A stretch of DNA of 64,000 nucleotides from Bimastos eiseni (GCA_959347315.1 OY365810.1:24828604-24892603); one strand, 5' to 3'; shown: positions 11,998 to 24,386, counted from the stretch's first letter. Notes: generated by a model from the sequence alone, not told the origin. Program-made: numbers and translations.

Positions 11998-13533
11998 AAT
12001 TCCATCCGTCACAATCTGTCTCTTCACAGTCGATTCGTCCGTCTGGTGAACGATGGAGCCGGAAAAAGTTCCTGGTGGAGCATCAATCCAGACGCTCAGC
12101 CGTTGAAGCCATCGCGCCGAAGAGCAGCGACACTCGACAGCAAGACTCTCCGGAAGAGGATTGGAGAGGCTGGAGCCAACCGGAAGTTGGACTTCGCTGG
12201 ACGAAGTCTGGAGGAAGTGGACTCGACGACGTCTGGTCCGGGGTTCTCGTCATCATCATCGATGCTCAGTGCAGGAACTTCGAGCCAGGACGAGGTAATG
12301 GCGATGGATATTGGGATCAGCGGAAGTCCTTCCAGATACCCGATGGAACGTGGGTTCCCTAAATCAGGGTCATTGTCAGGAACCGTTCCCGGTGACATTA
12401 GAATGGTTGGTGAGACAGGTGGTGGAACCCCTGCCTACGGAGTCCGTGATGGATTCAGGATGGATCTGTTCAGCGGGAAAGGTCCAGGTCCTGGGCCGGA
12501 ACTCTGCTATTCCAGCCCTGAGAACCTGAGTGTGCCTGGAAAGGGTCAGCTGAAGGCAGGATCGAGGGGGAAGCAACGGCGCTCCTTCGTCCCTGGTCCA
12601 CCCGAAGTGGATCGCTCAATCGGTCTTGGATTCTGCGCTGGGAGCGGAATATTCTACGACGGGGGGTTCGACCCTCCTCACTCGGTGCCAGACAACGGGG
12701 GCTTCTACCCCAAGCGATACTTTGACGACAGCACAGGTTGCTACGTGAACGGCATTGACTATGGAAGCAACTGTCATAGCAACAGTTATTACCCGAATGA
12801 CGCCTACACCAGTGGTTTCTATGGTAACGGCGGTTGCTTCAGCAACCGAACGTTTCCGGACGGTAGATATGCGGGAGGGAGCGACCCAGTGGGGTCGATA
12901 CAGGGAACAGGGAGAGGGCCAAGGGAGGTCAGCGGAGGAGGTGGGCAGGCGAACGGACAGGGATTACGTGTCGGGGGCGGATTTCCGGAAGTCAAGAACA
13001 CGGATCAGAATGGGTCACGGTCTAACGATGGCACCACAGCCGATGAAAATCGCGAGTTGAATGCATTCCCGGTGAATGGCTACTGCAACCCTTACATTGA
13101 CATGGATGGCATCAAAGAAACGGGAGGATACGACGCCGTTGCTCAAGGTCCATACCGTCATGATAACGACTGCTTCCGCGACGACGGAGTGCAGCGCATT
13201 CCATCCCTATCCCGTTTCCAGGAGGAAGAACAGAAAGCGGAATCGACCCTCACAGATTCGAGCTTTTTAAGGGCACTGACGACTGTGAGTGGATATCAAG
13301 CGGAGGACTTCTCTCCCAGCCCCGATGCCCTGACTCCGATGACCGCGCCCTCTGACCTGTCGTCACATGACCCATACTACCGGTCCACTGCTGGCAACAA
13401 GTACCCAGGCTACTTATCTGATCCGATGATGCATGCCAAGCCTTTCTCTCAACTTCTTGCCAACCGGGCAACTTATCCAACGTGCCGGAACGCAAGCACT
13501 CTCGATGGTTTCTACATTCCAACCACGTTCTAG
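11998..13533 (+). CDS. foxo: FOXO forkhead transcription factor, coding exon 2
   Basis: After a GATAG acceptor the frame opens with [13 protein letters not shown], completing helix 3 and the wings of the forkhead (to [11 protein letters not shown]). Joined to the exon ending at 474 it gives about 653 residues, normal for FOXO. Residues 182-187 read RRRAAT: the second AKT site and nuclear-localisation patch, but with Thr187 where FOXO proteins usually have Ser. A Ser-rich stretch follows (about 215-230). No third AKT site (RxRxxS) and no conserved acidic transactivation motif can be seen. Residues about 355-440 are rich in Gly, Tyr, Phe, Asn and Ser, like a prion-like segment. The tail contains FSQLLANR and ends at TAG 13531-13533. 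The stop in the exon that completes the forkhead is typical of FOXO genes. Confidence 0.96.
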   Translation, partial: NSIRHNLSLHSRFVRLVNDGAGKSSWWSINPDAQPLKPSRRRAATLDSKTLRKRIGEAGANRKLDFAGRSLEEVDSTTSGPGFSSSSSMLSAGTSSQDEVMAMDIGISGSPSRYPMERGFPKSGSLSGTVPGDIRMVGETGGGTPAYGVRDGFRMDLFSGKGPGPGPELCYSSPENLSVPGKGQLKAGSRGKQRRSFVPGPPEVDRSIGLGFCAGSGIFYDGGFDPPHSVPDNGGFYPKRYFDDSTGCYVNGIDYGSNCHSNSYYPNDAYTSGFYGNGGCFSNRTFPDGRYAGGSDPVGSIQGTGRGPREVSGGGGQANGQGLRVGGGFPEVKNTDQNGSRSNDGTTADENRELNAFPVNGYCNPYIDMDGIKETGGYDAVAQGPYRHDNDCFRDDGVQRIPSLSRFQEEEQKAESTLTDSSFLRALTTVSGYQAEDFSPSPDALTPMTAPSDLSSHDPYYRSTAGNKYPGYLSDPMMHAKPFSQLLANRATYPTCRNASTLDGFYIPTTF

Positions 13534-14065
13534 ATTTCTTAGTCCACAGTGTTGATGGATTGATCATATTTCTAGTACTCGACGGTTCAGTGTACATTGT
13601 TTGGTAATCTACAATGTCGGACTTGACACTATGGCGTGGCGCTGTGAAACGAATTCATTGTTGATTCGTGCAGACTGTCTCGAGTGCAGATCCCCGCCAT
13701 CAGAAGAACCCTCGTGTGGTAGTCTTTGGCAACACGCCAATCCCAACGTGCCTATCGGATAAGATCTCTGGAAATTTAAAGACCTAGCACTGAAATATGT
13801 ATAAATAACTGAAATTTACAAGAACCTAAATACTATATATTTACATGTAATAGGTATGCATACACGAACATCACTGTGGTGTAAAGTTGTTACTATTTAA
13901 ATAACATCTTCTGTAGTTTCATGTTGTCGAGCAATTCGGCAAATTGAGCGGAAATTAGCAGTTGTTGACCAACAGACGGACCGCTGGTGAGCTAATTGAA
14001 GATAAAAATATCGATTTTTATTTGTATCTATTTAAGTTGCACAATAAAATAATCACTTGAGAACT
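13534..14065 (+). other. FOXO 3' untranslated region (inferred)
   Basis: AT-rich sequence follows the FOXO stop, with no open frame. The extent is inferred from the first good polyadenylation signal and is not proven; a longer 3' UTR using AATAAA near 14275 is possible. Confidence 0.6.
14043..14048 (+). promoter_or_regulatory. Candidate polyadenylation signal of FOXO
   Basis: Canonical AATAAA about 510 bases past the FOXO stop codon, in an AT-rich context. Cleavage would be expected near 14060-14070. Confidence 0.5.
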
Positions 14066-14069
14066 GAAT

Positions 14070-15960
14070 TTTTTCATATTCCCCTATGCTGGTCATCAGG
14101 TCAGGGCTGTCTAATCTCACCGTCGTTGTACTCACCATCCTCACCATCATCAGCAGTAGGCCTACAGTATCCTACTTTAGCCACAGCCACCTACTTCTAG
14201 CGAACGAGGAAGTGCTCATGGTAGCTGCCAAAGCTGAGCTTTTAGGTTTTTCGTGACCATCGACAATAAGTTTCAATAAAAACTTTTTTCTAATGTGAAC
14301 ATTTTGTTTTGCATTGCTAAATGACTGCTTGCGTAATTACTACTTACTTATATTTTGCAAACTTGAACCAGCGTTGTCTGAAGCACAGCCAGTCTTATCT
14401 GAGCGGGAACATAAATGTATTCTAACTAAAACCTGCATTTTGCGAACCACAGTGAGCATTGTCTGAACCACTAGCAGAATTATCTGAACAATAACCAGCA
14501 CCATCTGAACAACAACAACAACAACGTTGTCGCAACCAGCATTTTCTAATAATCGACCAGCAATCGACCATCGCTATGACCCATGGAATGAAGAGTGCAT
14601 TGTTTTGTACTTGTGCACAAATTCACAACACCAGACTTGTCACGCAGAGGAATTATTATAATAATGTACAGGCTACAGAGGGATTGCAGATCAACACTTG
14701 TGAAAACTTCCCTAAAGATGTTATTTTTTAGATCCACAAAAACCTCTTGGTTCAGTTAATTTATGCGTCTGTAGTTGACTGAATTCTCGAAACGAATTAG
14801 GATACTCTGAATGCCTCCCTTTTTGTCTGTAAATGTCAGCATTTGAAATCATCGTCCTCCCAGTCTGCAGAGCTTGGCTGTAAATGCTTGGCTCTGTATA
14901 CCATGATTCATGATTATCTTTAAGATAACGAGTGTCTTGAAATAACTGTGTAGTAACTTCAGGTGCGGACCTGCTGGATCTGCCTTTATTTCTATTTCCT
15001 GATACAGTGCAATTAATTTTATGAATGCACAGGCAAACAAAAGCTCTGAATTATATTATTGCTAATTGCATCTGGAGCGGACTATGTATTTTATTTCTGG
15101 AGTTGAAGTTGAAGTTGGTGACATAGTTACCTGCGGTTGCGTCATGACCAGACCGGTCTAAGTTCAACGAACCGGACTTTTACTGTCGACGTTTTTAAGC
15201 AGTGCATGTTTGCTGCAGGTGTGGATGGAATCTGCCATTGAATAAAGTGACGGACTTCAACCGTTTCAGCAAAACATGTTTTCCATCGTCTCGACGCTGC
15301 TATGTCTGTTTTTAGGGCCACCCAGTTTTGAGACTCAACGGGACTCGCTGAACGATTAGTTCGTACAATAATAATACCTGTTTTGTTGGTTGACGTTGGG
15401 CTCACGTATTGTCACGCTGAGAGCACCTCTGGATCGATGGAAAGAGGTGCTTTACAAATATTACAATACAATATAATACTATACATTACATGTCTTCACT
15501 GTATGCCTGCTCAGGTAAGGCTAATGGGCGGAGCGGGATTGATAAATGACCCTTAGAGTAGGGTTTTAAAAACAGGCGAGAAGTTTTGAACGCCAACGTA
15601 AACCGACGGAGCAGAATTTGTGAATTCTGTAAATTTAAAATTTGATATCTGTACTCAATAAATCGATGCTCCCTCAATCGCGATGTTTCAGGGTTGACAA
15701 ATCCAAGGAACTATAATTGTAAACGAATTTAACCCGTGTTAATTATTAATTGTAAGCCATACTTTAGATGCTTCTATCCTATCATTACACTGACCAGACA
15801 ACTAGCTTGTCATCCGAGCCAAACACTTCGTAGCCTACCGGAAGATTGATCGAGGGACCATGGATTATTTAGCGCGTGAACTCCAAGGCGCCAAGGGAAT
15901 GAAAAACTTGGCGTCACTAAGGGTCAGCAAACAAGCAAGCTACATGTTATTAGTCGCATG
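14070..15960. other. Intergenic stretch downstream of FOXO
   Basis: AT-rich with CAACAA-rich sequence near 14480-14530. An 87-codon minus frame at 15142-15405 has no recognisable domain and no matching neighbour exon, so I do not call it a gene. Confidence 0.4.
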
Positions 15961-15974
15961 AGAAGCAACACAGA

Positions 15975-16268
15975 CATCACAGGACGAGGACAAGAAAGAG
16001 GACGACGAGGAGGAGGACGAAGAGGAGGAGGACGAGAAGAGGAAGACGAGAGGGGGCCAAAGACGATGAGGACGAAGAGGAGGAGGACGAGAAGAGGAGG
16101 ACAAGCAGAAGGACGACGAGATAGAGGAGGAGGAGGTGGAAGAAGAGGAGGACGATGAGGAGGATGACGAGGTTGACGAAAAGAAGGAAGAGGAGAACGA
16201 GGAGGGGACGACGAGGAAAGTGCGAGGAGGAGGAGGTGGATGACGGGGAAGAGGAGGAGAAGGAGCAT
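15975..16268. repeat. GAGGA/GACGA-rich purine tract
   Basis: About 290 bases of GAGGAGGAC and GACGAAGAG units; open frames in several phases result from the composition. Confidence 0.93.
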
Positions 16269-16379
16269 ATAATCTCGAGGTAATTCGGAACAACCACTGA
16301 GTAATCCACAGCAGGTATTTCTATGCATTTTCAAACAGATTTGAGTGATTTAGAACAAATTAGTTAAACAAGTCTATGT

Positions 16380-17390
16380 CTATCCTAAGATTTTATTTCG
16401 CCATAATGAGAAGGTAAAGGCAACTTAAAGATAATGTCTAATATCCGTTTGGTGAAACATGTCAATGACCAATCAAGACATGAAGTGTTCGAAGGTGTGA
16501 GTGTTGCATTGTTGGGGTGATTTGGTCTTTTGGACCAGGACCTTTTATTAAGCGAACAGTAGGGTGTAGGACGGATGAGGGGTTGAAGCGTCGATGAGGG
16601 TAGATCTAATATTATTGGGTTGCAGTAGTCGAGACGAGAGATGTCGATGACTTGGATGAGGTTACGTCGTCTGCCTGCGTATCCCTATACAAGTCCTCGG
16701 CATATCTCGTCTCGATTGCTGCAACTCTATCCTGTGAGATCTGCCCTCGTTGGCGATTGTGGAAAAATCATACCCTGGTAATGGAAGAGAGTCAAGTTTT
16801 GTTCGAATTCAAACACAATTCAGAGGTCTCCAATTACATCATATGGTGCAATCGAACAGTTTAAGTCGAGGTTTAGAGTGAGCAATGTTTTAAAGCATCG
16901 TGTGGTCTGCTTTGACGCTCAAACCAAATGAGTTCTGCATTCGCCACAGCTGATTTCAAAAGCATTGATGCGCAACAGGGTTGAATATCATTGACGCATG
17001 CTGTGATTTTGGCGTTTATGTCAGCCTAATTAAGTTCTTTCCAGAACATGTAGCTGCATGGGCGTCATCAACATATACACGCACAATGCAAGAGGGTCAG
17101 CACTCAGAAGACCGTGTTGCGCAGATGTTGGAGCTGCTATAGGCCTATAGAATAAAGAGAAGTGGGCCAAAAATGAGACCCTGAGGGACACCAAAATTGA
17201 CACAGCAGATTTTTGCTGACCAGTGAGCACCCACCCCATATAACTTATACCAAGCAAGCCTTCAGCTGAAGCTTCGAGTTGAACTGAGTTGTTGCCGATC
17301 GTAGTCTCATGATTTCTATTACTCACAGTCGCTAAAGAGGTAGGGTCAAAGTTGGCTCCAAGTAAAAATAATCTCTTGAATGATTGCATT
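16380..17390 (-). mobile_element. CR1-like LINE relic (reverse transcriptase fragment)
   Basis: On the minus strand a frame from about 17200 reads GVPQGLIFGPLLFIL and, after frame breaks, YVDDAHA, corresponding to reverse-transcriptase motifs B and C (YVDD in place of YADD). Nearer 16640 it reads VIDISRLDYCNPIILDLPS, the SRLDYCN block typical of CR1/L2-type LINEs, followed by remnants of the HITP..LHWLPV region. Stops and frameshifts separate the pieces, so it is inactive. Confidence 0.8.
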
Positions 17391-17734
17391 ATTTATTTAT
17401 GTGAGCTAGAGATTAGTACCCGGTGAGATTCATGGCAGATTTTTGAAGGCATATTGGGCGGTGACATAGGTCTAATGCCCTTTGACGTTCAATTCTACTT
17501 TTGCTTTCAACTTTATATAGTAATGTGAAAATTTAATTTCAAACATGCATCTGTTCCTTCAGTTGTTGAAATGCCGTTGATGTTAAAGGTTCTTCTTCAT
17601 AAAAATCACTCTTCCGAGGAATGTTTAACTTAATTGTTTTGTAATAAAGCAAATAAGACGATTGTCTTAACTTATTTGCCTGTGGAAGGTATATAATTAG
17701 TTTGCCAGATCTTTATGTAATCAAAAATCTGTGA

Positions 17735-18110
17735 TTCGGTAGAGGCCATTCAGCATAGGCTTCCTGTCTGACAGCGCATTGAGTATAGAGTTGTCTCTCT
17801 GGTCTGACGAAGCCAACTTGACCTTGCACCATCCTACTTGCAGCCCTTTGATATTGAAGGCCCGCTGGCCCGGCGTAGTCACTCCATTCGCTCTGCTGAG
17901 AGAGAATGTGGTTCCTTGTGATTCCATCTGCCCCTACATCGGCTATGCAAAGACGTGCATTCTCTGGGGTAGGTCCTATAGGGTTTGGAACGGCCTTTCG
18001 CTTGAGTTACGCCTGTTCCATAAATCGTATATATGCATGTATATCCATGTAATTTTTATGGTCGTTTGAAAACTTACCTATTTGTTCGGGATGGAGTTGG
18101 GAGCACTTTT
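17735..18110 (+). mobile_element. CR1-like LINE 3' end relic
   Basis: With stops and shifts, the plus strand encodes blocks equivalent to RIEYRVVSLV, SQLDLAPSYLQPF, RSHSIRSAERE and AMQRRAFS, then a WN-LPLELR-like end near 17980. These form the C-terminal end of CR1-type LINE polyproteins. An untranslated tail with GGGAGCACTTTTGAGTAATT follows, similar to tails at 37755 and 60680. Confidence 0.75.
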
Positions 18111-20780
18111 GAGTAATTATCTTGAAGATCGCCAAAAATAAATTTTTGTAGAAATAAATGAATTTGAAGCTCGTTATAATTGATTATGTTAGAATACGCG
18201 AAATATGCGTAAAACCCTTAGTCCCTGTCCGATAAATAATTATAAATGCTAATCTAATGAATTTCGCTCAGGCTTACCCGATGGTTAACGAAAGACTATG
18301 AACTGAAATGGGAGGTGTGGCTCGCTAAATAAACTGGAAAGGGCTTTTGCTGACAGTCCTAACAGATAGGTTTTTCCATTGAAGGAGGAAGACCTATATC
18401 GTATGTACCTCATCTACTGCACATGTGACAGATCAAAGCCCACTCAAATAAGCGCTCACTCTTACGCTTGTCTGCTTGGGCGGTATTAACTCAGGAAGCT
18501 CCCAACTCTGGCTTCGTGGTTTGTCTTAAGAAATTAAGAAAACGTTTGCATCCGTTGTCTCTTCTATTCGAACCGTAAGCAACAGAAGTTCTAAATGGCT
18601 GCATACAAATTCTACTTGATGTTTAAGTATAAGTGATTTAAAGTTGTCTTACCTCCTTCTATACTACTCACCCACTGTCTGAATTCTGTTTCACTATTTT
18701 AAATCTGGGTTTGATTATTTTTGGTCTCGATTAATTTATTCATAACTAAATCCAATACCTCAATCTTAAACAGAGAGAGTCGTGCCGTTGGTTCTCTATC
18801 GTCCTATGCATGTGCTAGTTCCTAGGTTCTCTTGGTTAAAGTGATTTAAGAGAAGCCTATATTATTTTCAGTAAATAATCGCAAGGATTGCAGATTCTAA
18901 CCAATTGCAAAAACAGCAAACATAAAACTCTAACTACTAGATATCTGCAATCGTGGCTTAATTTTTACATCAGCAACTGAAAATTGGTGATGTCCTTCTA
19001 ACTGACAAGTAATAGAGGAGGTTACTTCTTTTCTTGTAACAGAAGACCTGTACAGAACAAGGCTTATCATATAGCCTACGTCATTATGCAGCGTATCCTT
19101 CGATTGACAGTGCGACAGCCATCTCGTGTAATCCAAAAGATCTGCTTAAACTAATATTTTTACAGAGCATCTCGATCGTAGAAATCGAAGAACTCAACCT
19201 AACTTTTTTAATCGATCAGTGGCAATGGAAGAACTGCGCAACATTGACTGACTGTGGGACGGTTCTATAAGCGTACCTATCTCAGGTGCACATGGATGCG
19301 TGTTGGCGTGGGTCTTTCCATCGCAGGATAAATTCCTCATTTCCCCAGATTTGGCTGGAAAGAACGATCCAGCCTTCAGGGCTTTTGCTAAATTGCTAAC
19401 CATCGGTAACTCATCAGCTCGTGACAGAAGATGGCGCTCATCCAAACGATATAAGATCAATATTATAACACTTATTAATCATTGATTCCCGTGTGTCCAC
19501 TTATAGTGTGTCATTGTACTTCAACATACTTGATCCTGATCTTCGAATCCGCAACCGATCCTCAAAGTTTGGACCATGTGGGCCTAATCCATCGATATAC
19601 CGCTGATTTGAAGAAGCACTATACTGAAATAGTTTCTGATGACATTAAGAGGTTTCAAAGTAGGAGTTCCAAAGCTGGCTTAATTAAGCGAGATCGTTGT
19701 TAGCCATAGGGCAATTATAACAGGGCATGCAGCGTTAGTAGGCCTAGTCTTAGTCGCCAACACAGATTCATGAAATACAGGAAGTAACATATTATATTTG
19801 TGCCTGCATGTGTTCAAAGTGTCTACCTGCGACAGATACAAGATTTTTCGTCTCAGGAAAACATCGCGAGTGACATATCCTACAGTAAGTTTATACAATA
19901 AGAATATAATAGATCGAACGTAATGCAATATCGGAGGTTTAAAATTACAGCGAATGCAAATTAGAGAACGCTTGAACGTTTTCAGATTTTAGTTATTAAT
20001 AAAATATGAGAAATTAGTTCGAAATGCAGATGCTTAGAAAGTCTACACGAAGACTTCGCTTTCTGCCGAAATTAGCGATGAGTCATTTGTTTGGTGAAAA
20101 CAAGCGACGTGTTTCCAAGTTCTTAGTTCTCACCCGATCGTTTGTCGAGAAAAGCACTCACACGTATACCCTGGTCCCTGTACATTTATTTAAGCGTCAA
20201 GAGAAACTAAATGCAGCCTTGATATGCAATAACAATCCTCTGTTTAGAATATGACTGATTTGACTTTTGACTTACTAGAATTAGCGCTCGCTCTAATTTC
20301 TATGAACAGGAAATGAAACAATTTGTAATTTTGACAGAAAATAGGCCTAGGCTGTAGCTGCTAGCAGATTTAGCGCAGGTTAACACGAGTAACATTAGCG
20401 GATAATAGTCCTTTGTTTAGATTCAACTAAGCTGCTCTTTTAGTCCACTAAAATAAGTGCTCATTCTTAGTTATTAAATGAAAATATAACACGTGACAGC
20501 ATTCCGGAAGGTAGGTCTATGCTGCAAATGAACGCAGCTTTAGCTTACTTGGACTTACCTGACACTGCGCAATGAGAGCAAGTTTGGTACAGGATTAAAC
20601 AACGTTGAAATTATTCTTACAGGTCAAAGTCAGAGATCGGTAAGATCATGTTTTCTTCTCTGACATTCGCTAACAACTTGAAACTTTCTTGGTATATTGA
20701 TGTGGTTGATTGACGTGATCAATCTGAGCAACGTGAGAACGGTTAGTATTTGGGTAAGTAACTAACGTTCACGGAATGCC
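18110..20780. other. Intergenic stretch, nothing recognised
   Basis: AT-rich DNA. The longest sensible-looking frame is 88 codons on the minus strand (19460-19194). It has ordinary amino-acid composition but no domain I recognise, and it overlaps a plus-strand frame. I leave it as unassigned. Confidence 0.35.
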
Positions 20781-20799
20781 AGGTTACCAGGACCAGAGA

Positions 20800-20833
20800 G
20801 AAAGAACACGAGAGAGAGAGATATATAGAGAGT

Positions 20834-20878
<45 letters not shown>

Positions 20879-21010
20879 TGTGTGTGTGTGAGAGAGATGG
20901 AGAGAGAGAGAAAGAGAGAGAAAGAGAAAGAGAGAGAGAGAGAGAGAGGAAGACAGAGATACAGAGACAGAGAAACAGATAGAGACAGAGAGACAAACAG
21001 ACAGACAGTG
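20800..21010. repeat. (GA)n / GACAGA microsatellite
   Basis: About 200 bases of GA units with a short GT block at 20879-20890 and ACAGACAG units at the right end. Confidence 0.97.
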
Positions 21011-21181
21011 ACAGAGAGCGAGCGAGCTTCTGACGAAGCTGATACTAAAAGCTTCGAGAGACTAGATTCACAACCTCACATGTTGGGCCAAATTAAATTC
21101 CCGGTCAAGGTTAAGGGAAACGTCCAGAGAGAAAAGTTATCTCAATGAAAATACGAGCATGCTGGGGCCAACCAGTAATTG

Positions 21182-21532
21182 TATTGGCGGTGGCTGGGGC
21201 GTACTACGTATCTAAACCGCCAGTACCCTTAAGTGGTCGATGGCCACCTAGCCACATAAACGGTGTTCAGATTAGAGGCCATCCAGAAGAAAGAACATTC
21301 ATAGTTATTAGTCAGGCATATCGGACTCACAGCAGTTACTGTACCCGATGGACGGGTGTAGGCCTAGACCTGTCTTTGAACAAAGCCAATTGTAAGCGAC
21401 GTTCAATGTGCATTTTTTGTTTGTTACAAGGCCAAGTATTCACCGTGGGATAGCAACATCGGTATATAGTCTTGGGGGAAAAACACGCGCCATTTAGATA
21501 CTAATGTAGTACGCCCCCAGCAACCGCCACTA
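21182..21532. mobile_element. MITE with about 35-bp inverted repeats, probable TA target
   Basis: The left end TTGGCGGTGGCTGGGG then CGTACTAC and GTATCTAAA pairs with the right end read inward as GTGGCGGTTGCTGGGG, then CGTACTAC and GTATCTAAA. With TA at 21182-21183 and 21531-21532 the unit is 347 bp. There is no coding capacity. The TA duplication is weak evidence because it is only two bases. Confidence 0.7.
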
Positions 21533-22200
21533 AATCTCTCAGAATTGATGATATATGACCTTGAATTACTCGTACTTCATCCAAAGGTCAAGGATACTTA
21601 ATAATTACAAGGACAGTCCACCAGCAAGTCACAACATACCTGTATCTACAGCAAATGTCCTAAACTGTGAGGCACATTTAACAGACAAAGCATAATTTAT
21701 CTACTAATTAATCATAATATCACAGAGTATGATTACGAAGCTCTTGGTTAGCGATCATCCGGATTGAAATACGATCATAACAGTTCATAAACTCAGAGAT
21801 GTTGGAGTCACTTGTATCATAATCGACGTATCATCAAAAAAATTGATGTTAGTGTTTGTCGTGAAAAACACTTGATTGCCTACATCCGGACAGACAATCA
21901 TGTTTTCCAAATGAGAACCGAGGGCAGTTCAGTCGAACAAAATCATACACAGACATACACACACGCACACTTGCGCGTAGCGTATACGCATAAAACTACA
22001 GTAGGCCTATCTGGGTAATATATATGCATAATTAAATATATATAGGCCTACATGTTAGAGTCGTACAACATTTTTGGGAAGGTCAATGCTGGAACTCACC
22101 ATTGCAGTTCATCCATTGAAAAACTAACGTGCACACCGATAATTTTAACCCAGTTGAGACATTTATATTTGTCTATTTTATTTATTTATTCTGAAGTTTG

Positions 22201-22404
22201 ATATAGACCTTCTTCCAGCATTGTTTGCTCAGAAGTGCATACAAACGCCTCGACGGCGCAATTGCAGTTGTTGCAGAGCATTGTGCGTGAAGGACTTGCT
22301 CAAAGTCCCTACACAGTGACGTCCCGGACGAGGCTCGAACCCGCTCACTTAACGCACACCGAGTGCTCCGGGCCGACCGCTCTAACCCATCAGCCACTGT
22401 GCCA
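22201..22404 (-). mobile_element. tRNA-derived SINE, copy 3
   Basis: The minus strand reads TGGCACAGTGGCTGATGGG, TTAGAGCGGTCGGCCCG, box B GCGGGTTCGAGCCTCG, then CTTTGAGCAAGTCCTTCACG, GCGCCGTCGAGGCG and TGCTGGAAGAAGGTC. It is the best-preserved of the three copies and useful as the family reference. Confidence 0.9.
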
Positions 22405-23470
22405 CACAATATCAATACAATACACTATACAACTGTCTATAGTTGTATAGTAGCTAGGCCTATATAACTACATAGCTATAGTAGTATAACATAAAGCAAT
22501 GTTTAGCTAGTCTGTAAATGACTGCGTTTTGACAGCCATGACACAATTGTCATAATAAACGGCATACAATATATTGTGGTAGTTTAATAATGACCTCTTT
22601 ACAAAAAGTTCAGAAGCGCAGACTAAGCCGGGCAAACATCAAGATCTATGGATCAACTAGAAGAGATTGGTATTCAGCTTAGAGCGAAAGACTAAGAGAG
22701 CGTTTAAGGTTGCATAAGTCAGCTAACAAAATCTTTCCTGCCTATCATAATTATACGCCACCAGAAGTGAGGTTAGTAAGTTAGCAACACGATACGATGA
22801 GACGGATGATATCAGTAGTGCCAGATCCACATGCCAGGCAGAGGTGGTCTTAAAACTCTAAATAACATCCAAATACGATCATATGAATTTCATTCAATTG
22901 TTTCTGCAAATGTTCCTCAGGTAATTATCAGCGTAACAGCAGATTGTGAAACAGTCTACAGGAATAATCTGAATTTCTTTGAACAATAATACGCTGATAA
23001 AATCTGAATGTCTTTGAATTTGTCAAGCAAATTGTCCTTAGGTCATCAAAAACAATGAATAATTATCTCAAGTAAGCTTTCCTTGCTGTAGTTAAACGAT
23101 AAAGTAACTCACGAAGGCATCTTAAAACAGCAAAAGTGGCCAAATGTTGCTTAAATTTATCATGAAAGTCGTAATCAAATACATAAAGCTAAAAGATTTT
23201 GCAGTTTGTTAAACCTTAAACGCTGCAGCTGGATGATTATAAGCACCGTCCAACATCATCATTATTATTCGCAATTTCCTATGGTGTAGGCCTACTTATC
23301 TAATTACTGGAGAATATATAGAACTCTGCGTTCCACGGATATGGATGGAATTATATATTAAATTAATTGTAGGATTTATATAGTTGATCTGATACCCGTT
23401 AGTAAATTAACAAATAATTATGATTGGTTCGCTTCGAATTCTTAGAGAAATAATTTAAAAGTAATTCCTT
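22405..23470. other. Intergenic stretch, nothing recognised
   Basis: AT-rich DNA with no convincing frame, RNA gene or transposon end; it would hold the 3' UTR of the minus-strand candidate gene if that gene is real. Confidence 0.4.
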
Positions 23471-23475
23471 GACAA

Positions 23476-23675
23476 TTAATACTTGATCGCCTTCGTTCTG
23501 AATCGGCTTTTTTGGAAAGGCAATGCTCCAAAAGTCCAATTGCCTTTTGCAGCTGTCATTTCATAAGCACCGATTGTCTGCTCGATTTCCAGAAGGTTAT
23601 TTCCAAACTGCCAATTGTCTTCTGCAGCATTCATTTCTGTTGAAGCTTTGATGTCGTTATCTTCTTCTGTTACTA
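23476..23675 (-). CDS. Unrecognised small-exon gene, last coding exon
   Basis: After an AAAAG acceptor the minus strand opens for 65 codons to TAA at 23476-23478. The first two bases complete a codon left by the exon at 23910-24000, which ends in phase 1, so the join is in frame. The protein is acidic at first (TEEDNDIKAS) and then has an internal repeat, NAAEDNWQFGNN and TAAKGNWTFGAL, i.e. two AAxxNWxFG units about 30 residues apart. The corresponding DNA is also repeated. I know no family with this motif. A polypyrimidine tract before the acceptor is poor, so this remains a prediction. Confidence 0.4.
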
Positions 23676-23724
23676 CTTTTCATTTGGCTCCTGACTTGTT
23701 TCTGGTGGTGAAGAGGGAAAGAAT

Positions 23725-23832
23725 GGCATTCGACGAGACCATGCAATATACTAATGTTCTGTAGTCGACGAAACCATGCAATGCACTAATGCTCTGTAGT
23801 CGACGAGACCATGCAATGCACTGATGTTCTGT
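23725..23832. repeat. Three tandem copies of an about 37- to 50-bp unit
   Basis: GTCGACGAGACCATGCAATGCACTAATG..CTGTA is repeated three times with a few changes. It lies in the predicted intron of the minus-strand gene. Confidence 0.85.
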
Positions 23833-23909
23833 GTTTCTTAATTACTAGACATTTTTAACCCCTAAATTGACTCAAAGAATCAAAACAAAACAAAGCGAAT
23901 TTCAAATAC

Positions 23910-24000
23910 CTGGAGCCTTCGCTTCTGAGATTTGCTCTGTTGAATCTAACCTTGCTTTAATCTTGTCCGCAGTGACTATCCGGATTTTATTTTTATTTTG
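23910..24000 (-). CDS. Unrecognised small-exon gene, internal exon 3
   Basis: Flanked on the minus strand by TTTTCAG and GTATTTG, this 91-base exon reads QNKNKIRIVTADKIKAR, then LDSTEQISEAKAP plus one base, in phase 0 to 1. It is Lys-rich with no recognised domain. Its donor and the following intron start (GTATTTGAAATTC) closely resemble those of the neighbouring exon (GTATTTTAAATTC), suggesting exon-intron units duplicated in tandem. The start of the intron 3' to it contains TTTAGGGGTT, also seen at the previous exon's acceptor. Confidence 0.4.
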
Positions 24001-24149
24001 CTGAAAACAACCCTTTTGCAACCATCAATTGCCATAAAGAGAGTGATGTTAAGTGACAGTTAAGTGAAAATCTAAAAGCTGGTCATTAATTATGTGTTTT
24101 ATAAAAACTTAAAAAATGTATAAAAGAAAAGAACTTGAATTTAAAATAC

Positions 24150-24290
24150 CTGATGTCTTCTTTCAGGCTTCTGCCTGGCTTTCTGGTCTGCTTTCAAATT
24201 GGCATTGCCTTGATCTTTGATTTTCTGTAATTTTGTCTCTTCTTCGCAGTTGGGTTTCTTACCTTTTAAGCAACTGTAAACTGTCAACCC
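24150..24290 (-). CDS. Unrecognised small-exon gene, internal exon 2
   Basis: From a CTTTAG acceptor the minus strand reads GLTVYSCLKGKKPNCEEE, then TKLQKIKDQGNANLK and ADQKARQKPERRHQ, 47 codons in phase 0, to a CAG|GTATTTT donor. A shorter version starting at the TTACAG acceptor (24224) is equally in frame. Very Lys/Gln/Glu-rich, possibly disordered or helical; no domain recognised. Confidence 0.38.
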
Positions 24291-24386
24291 CTAAAGCAGA
24301 TTTTAGATACAAAAATTTAAATTTAAGAAGAATTCTCTTTGGTCATAGGAATTGCAATTACTCTAAAGCTGACTTTCTGGAGATAC

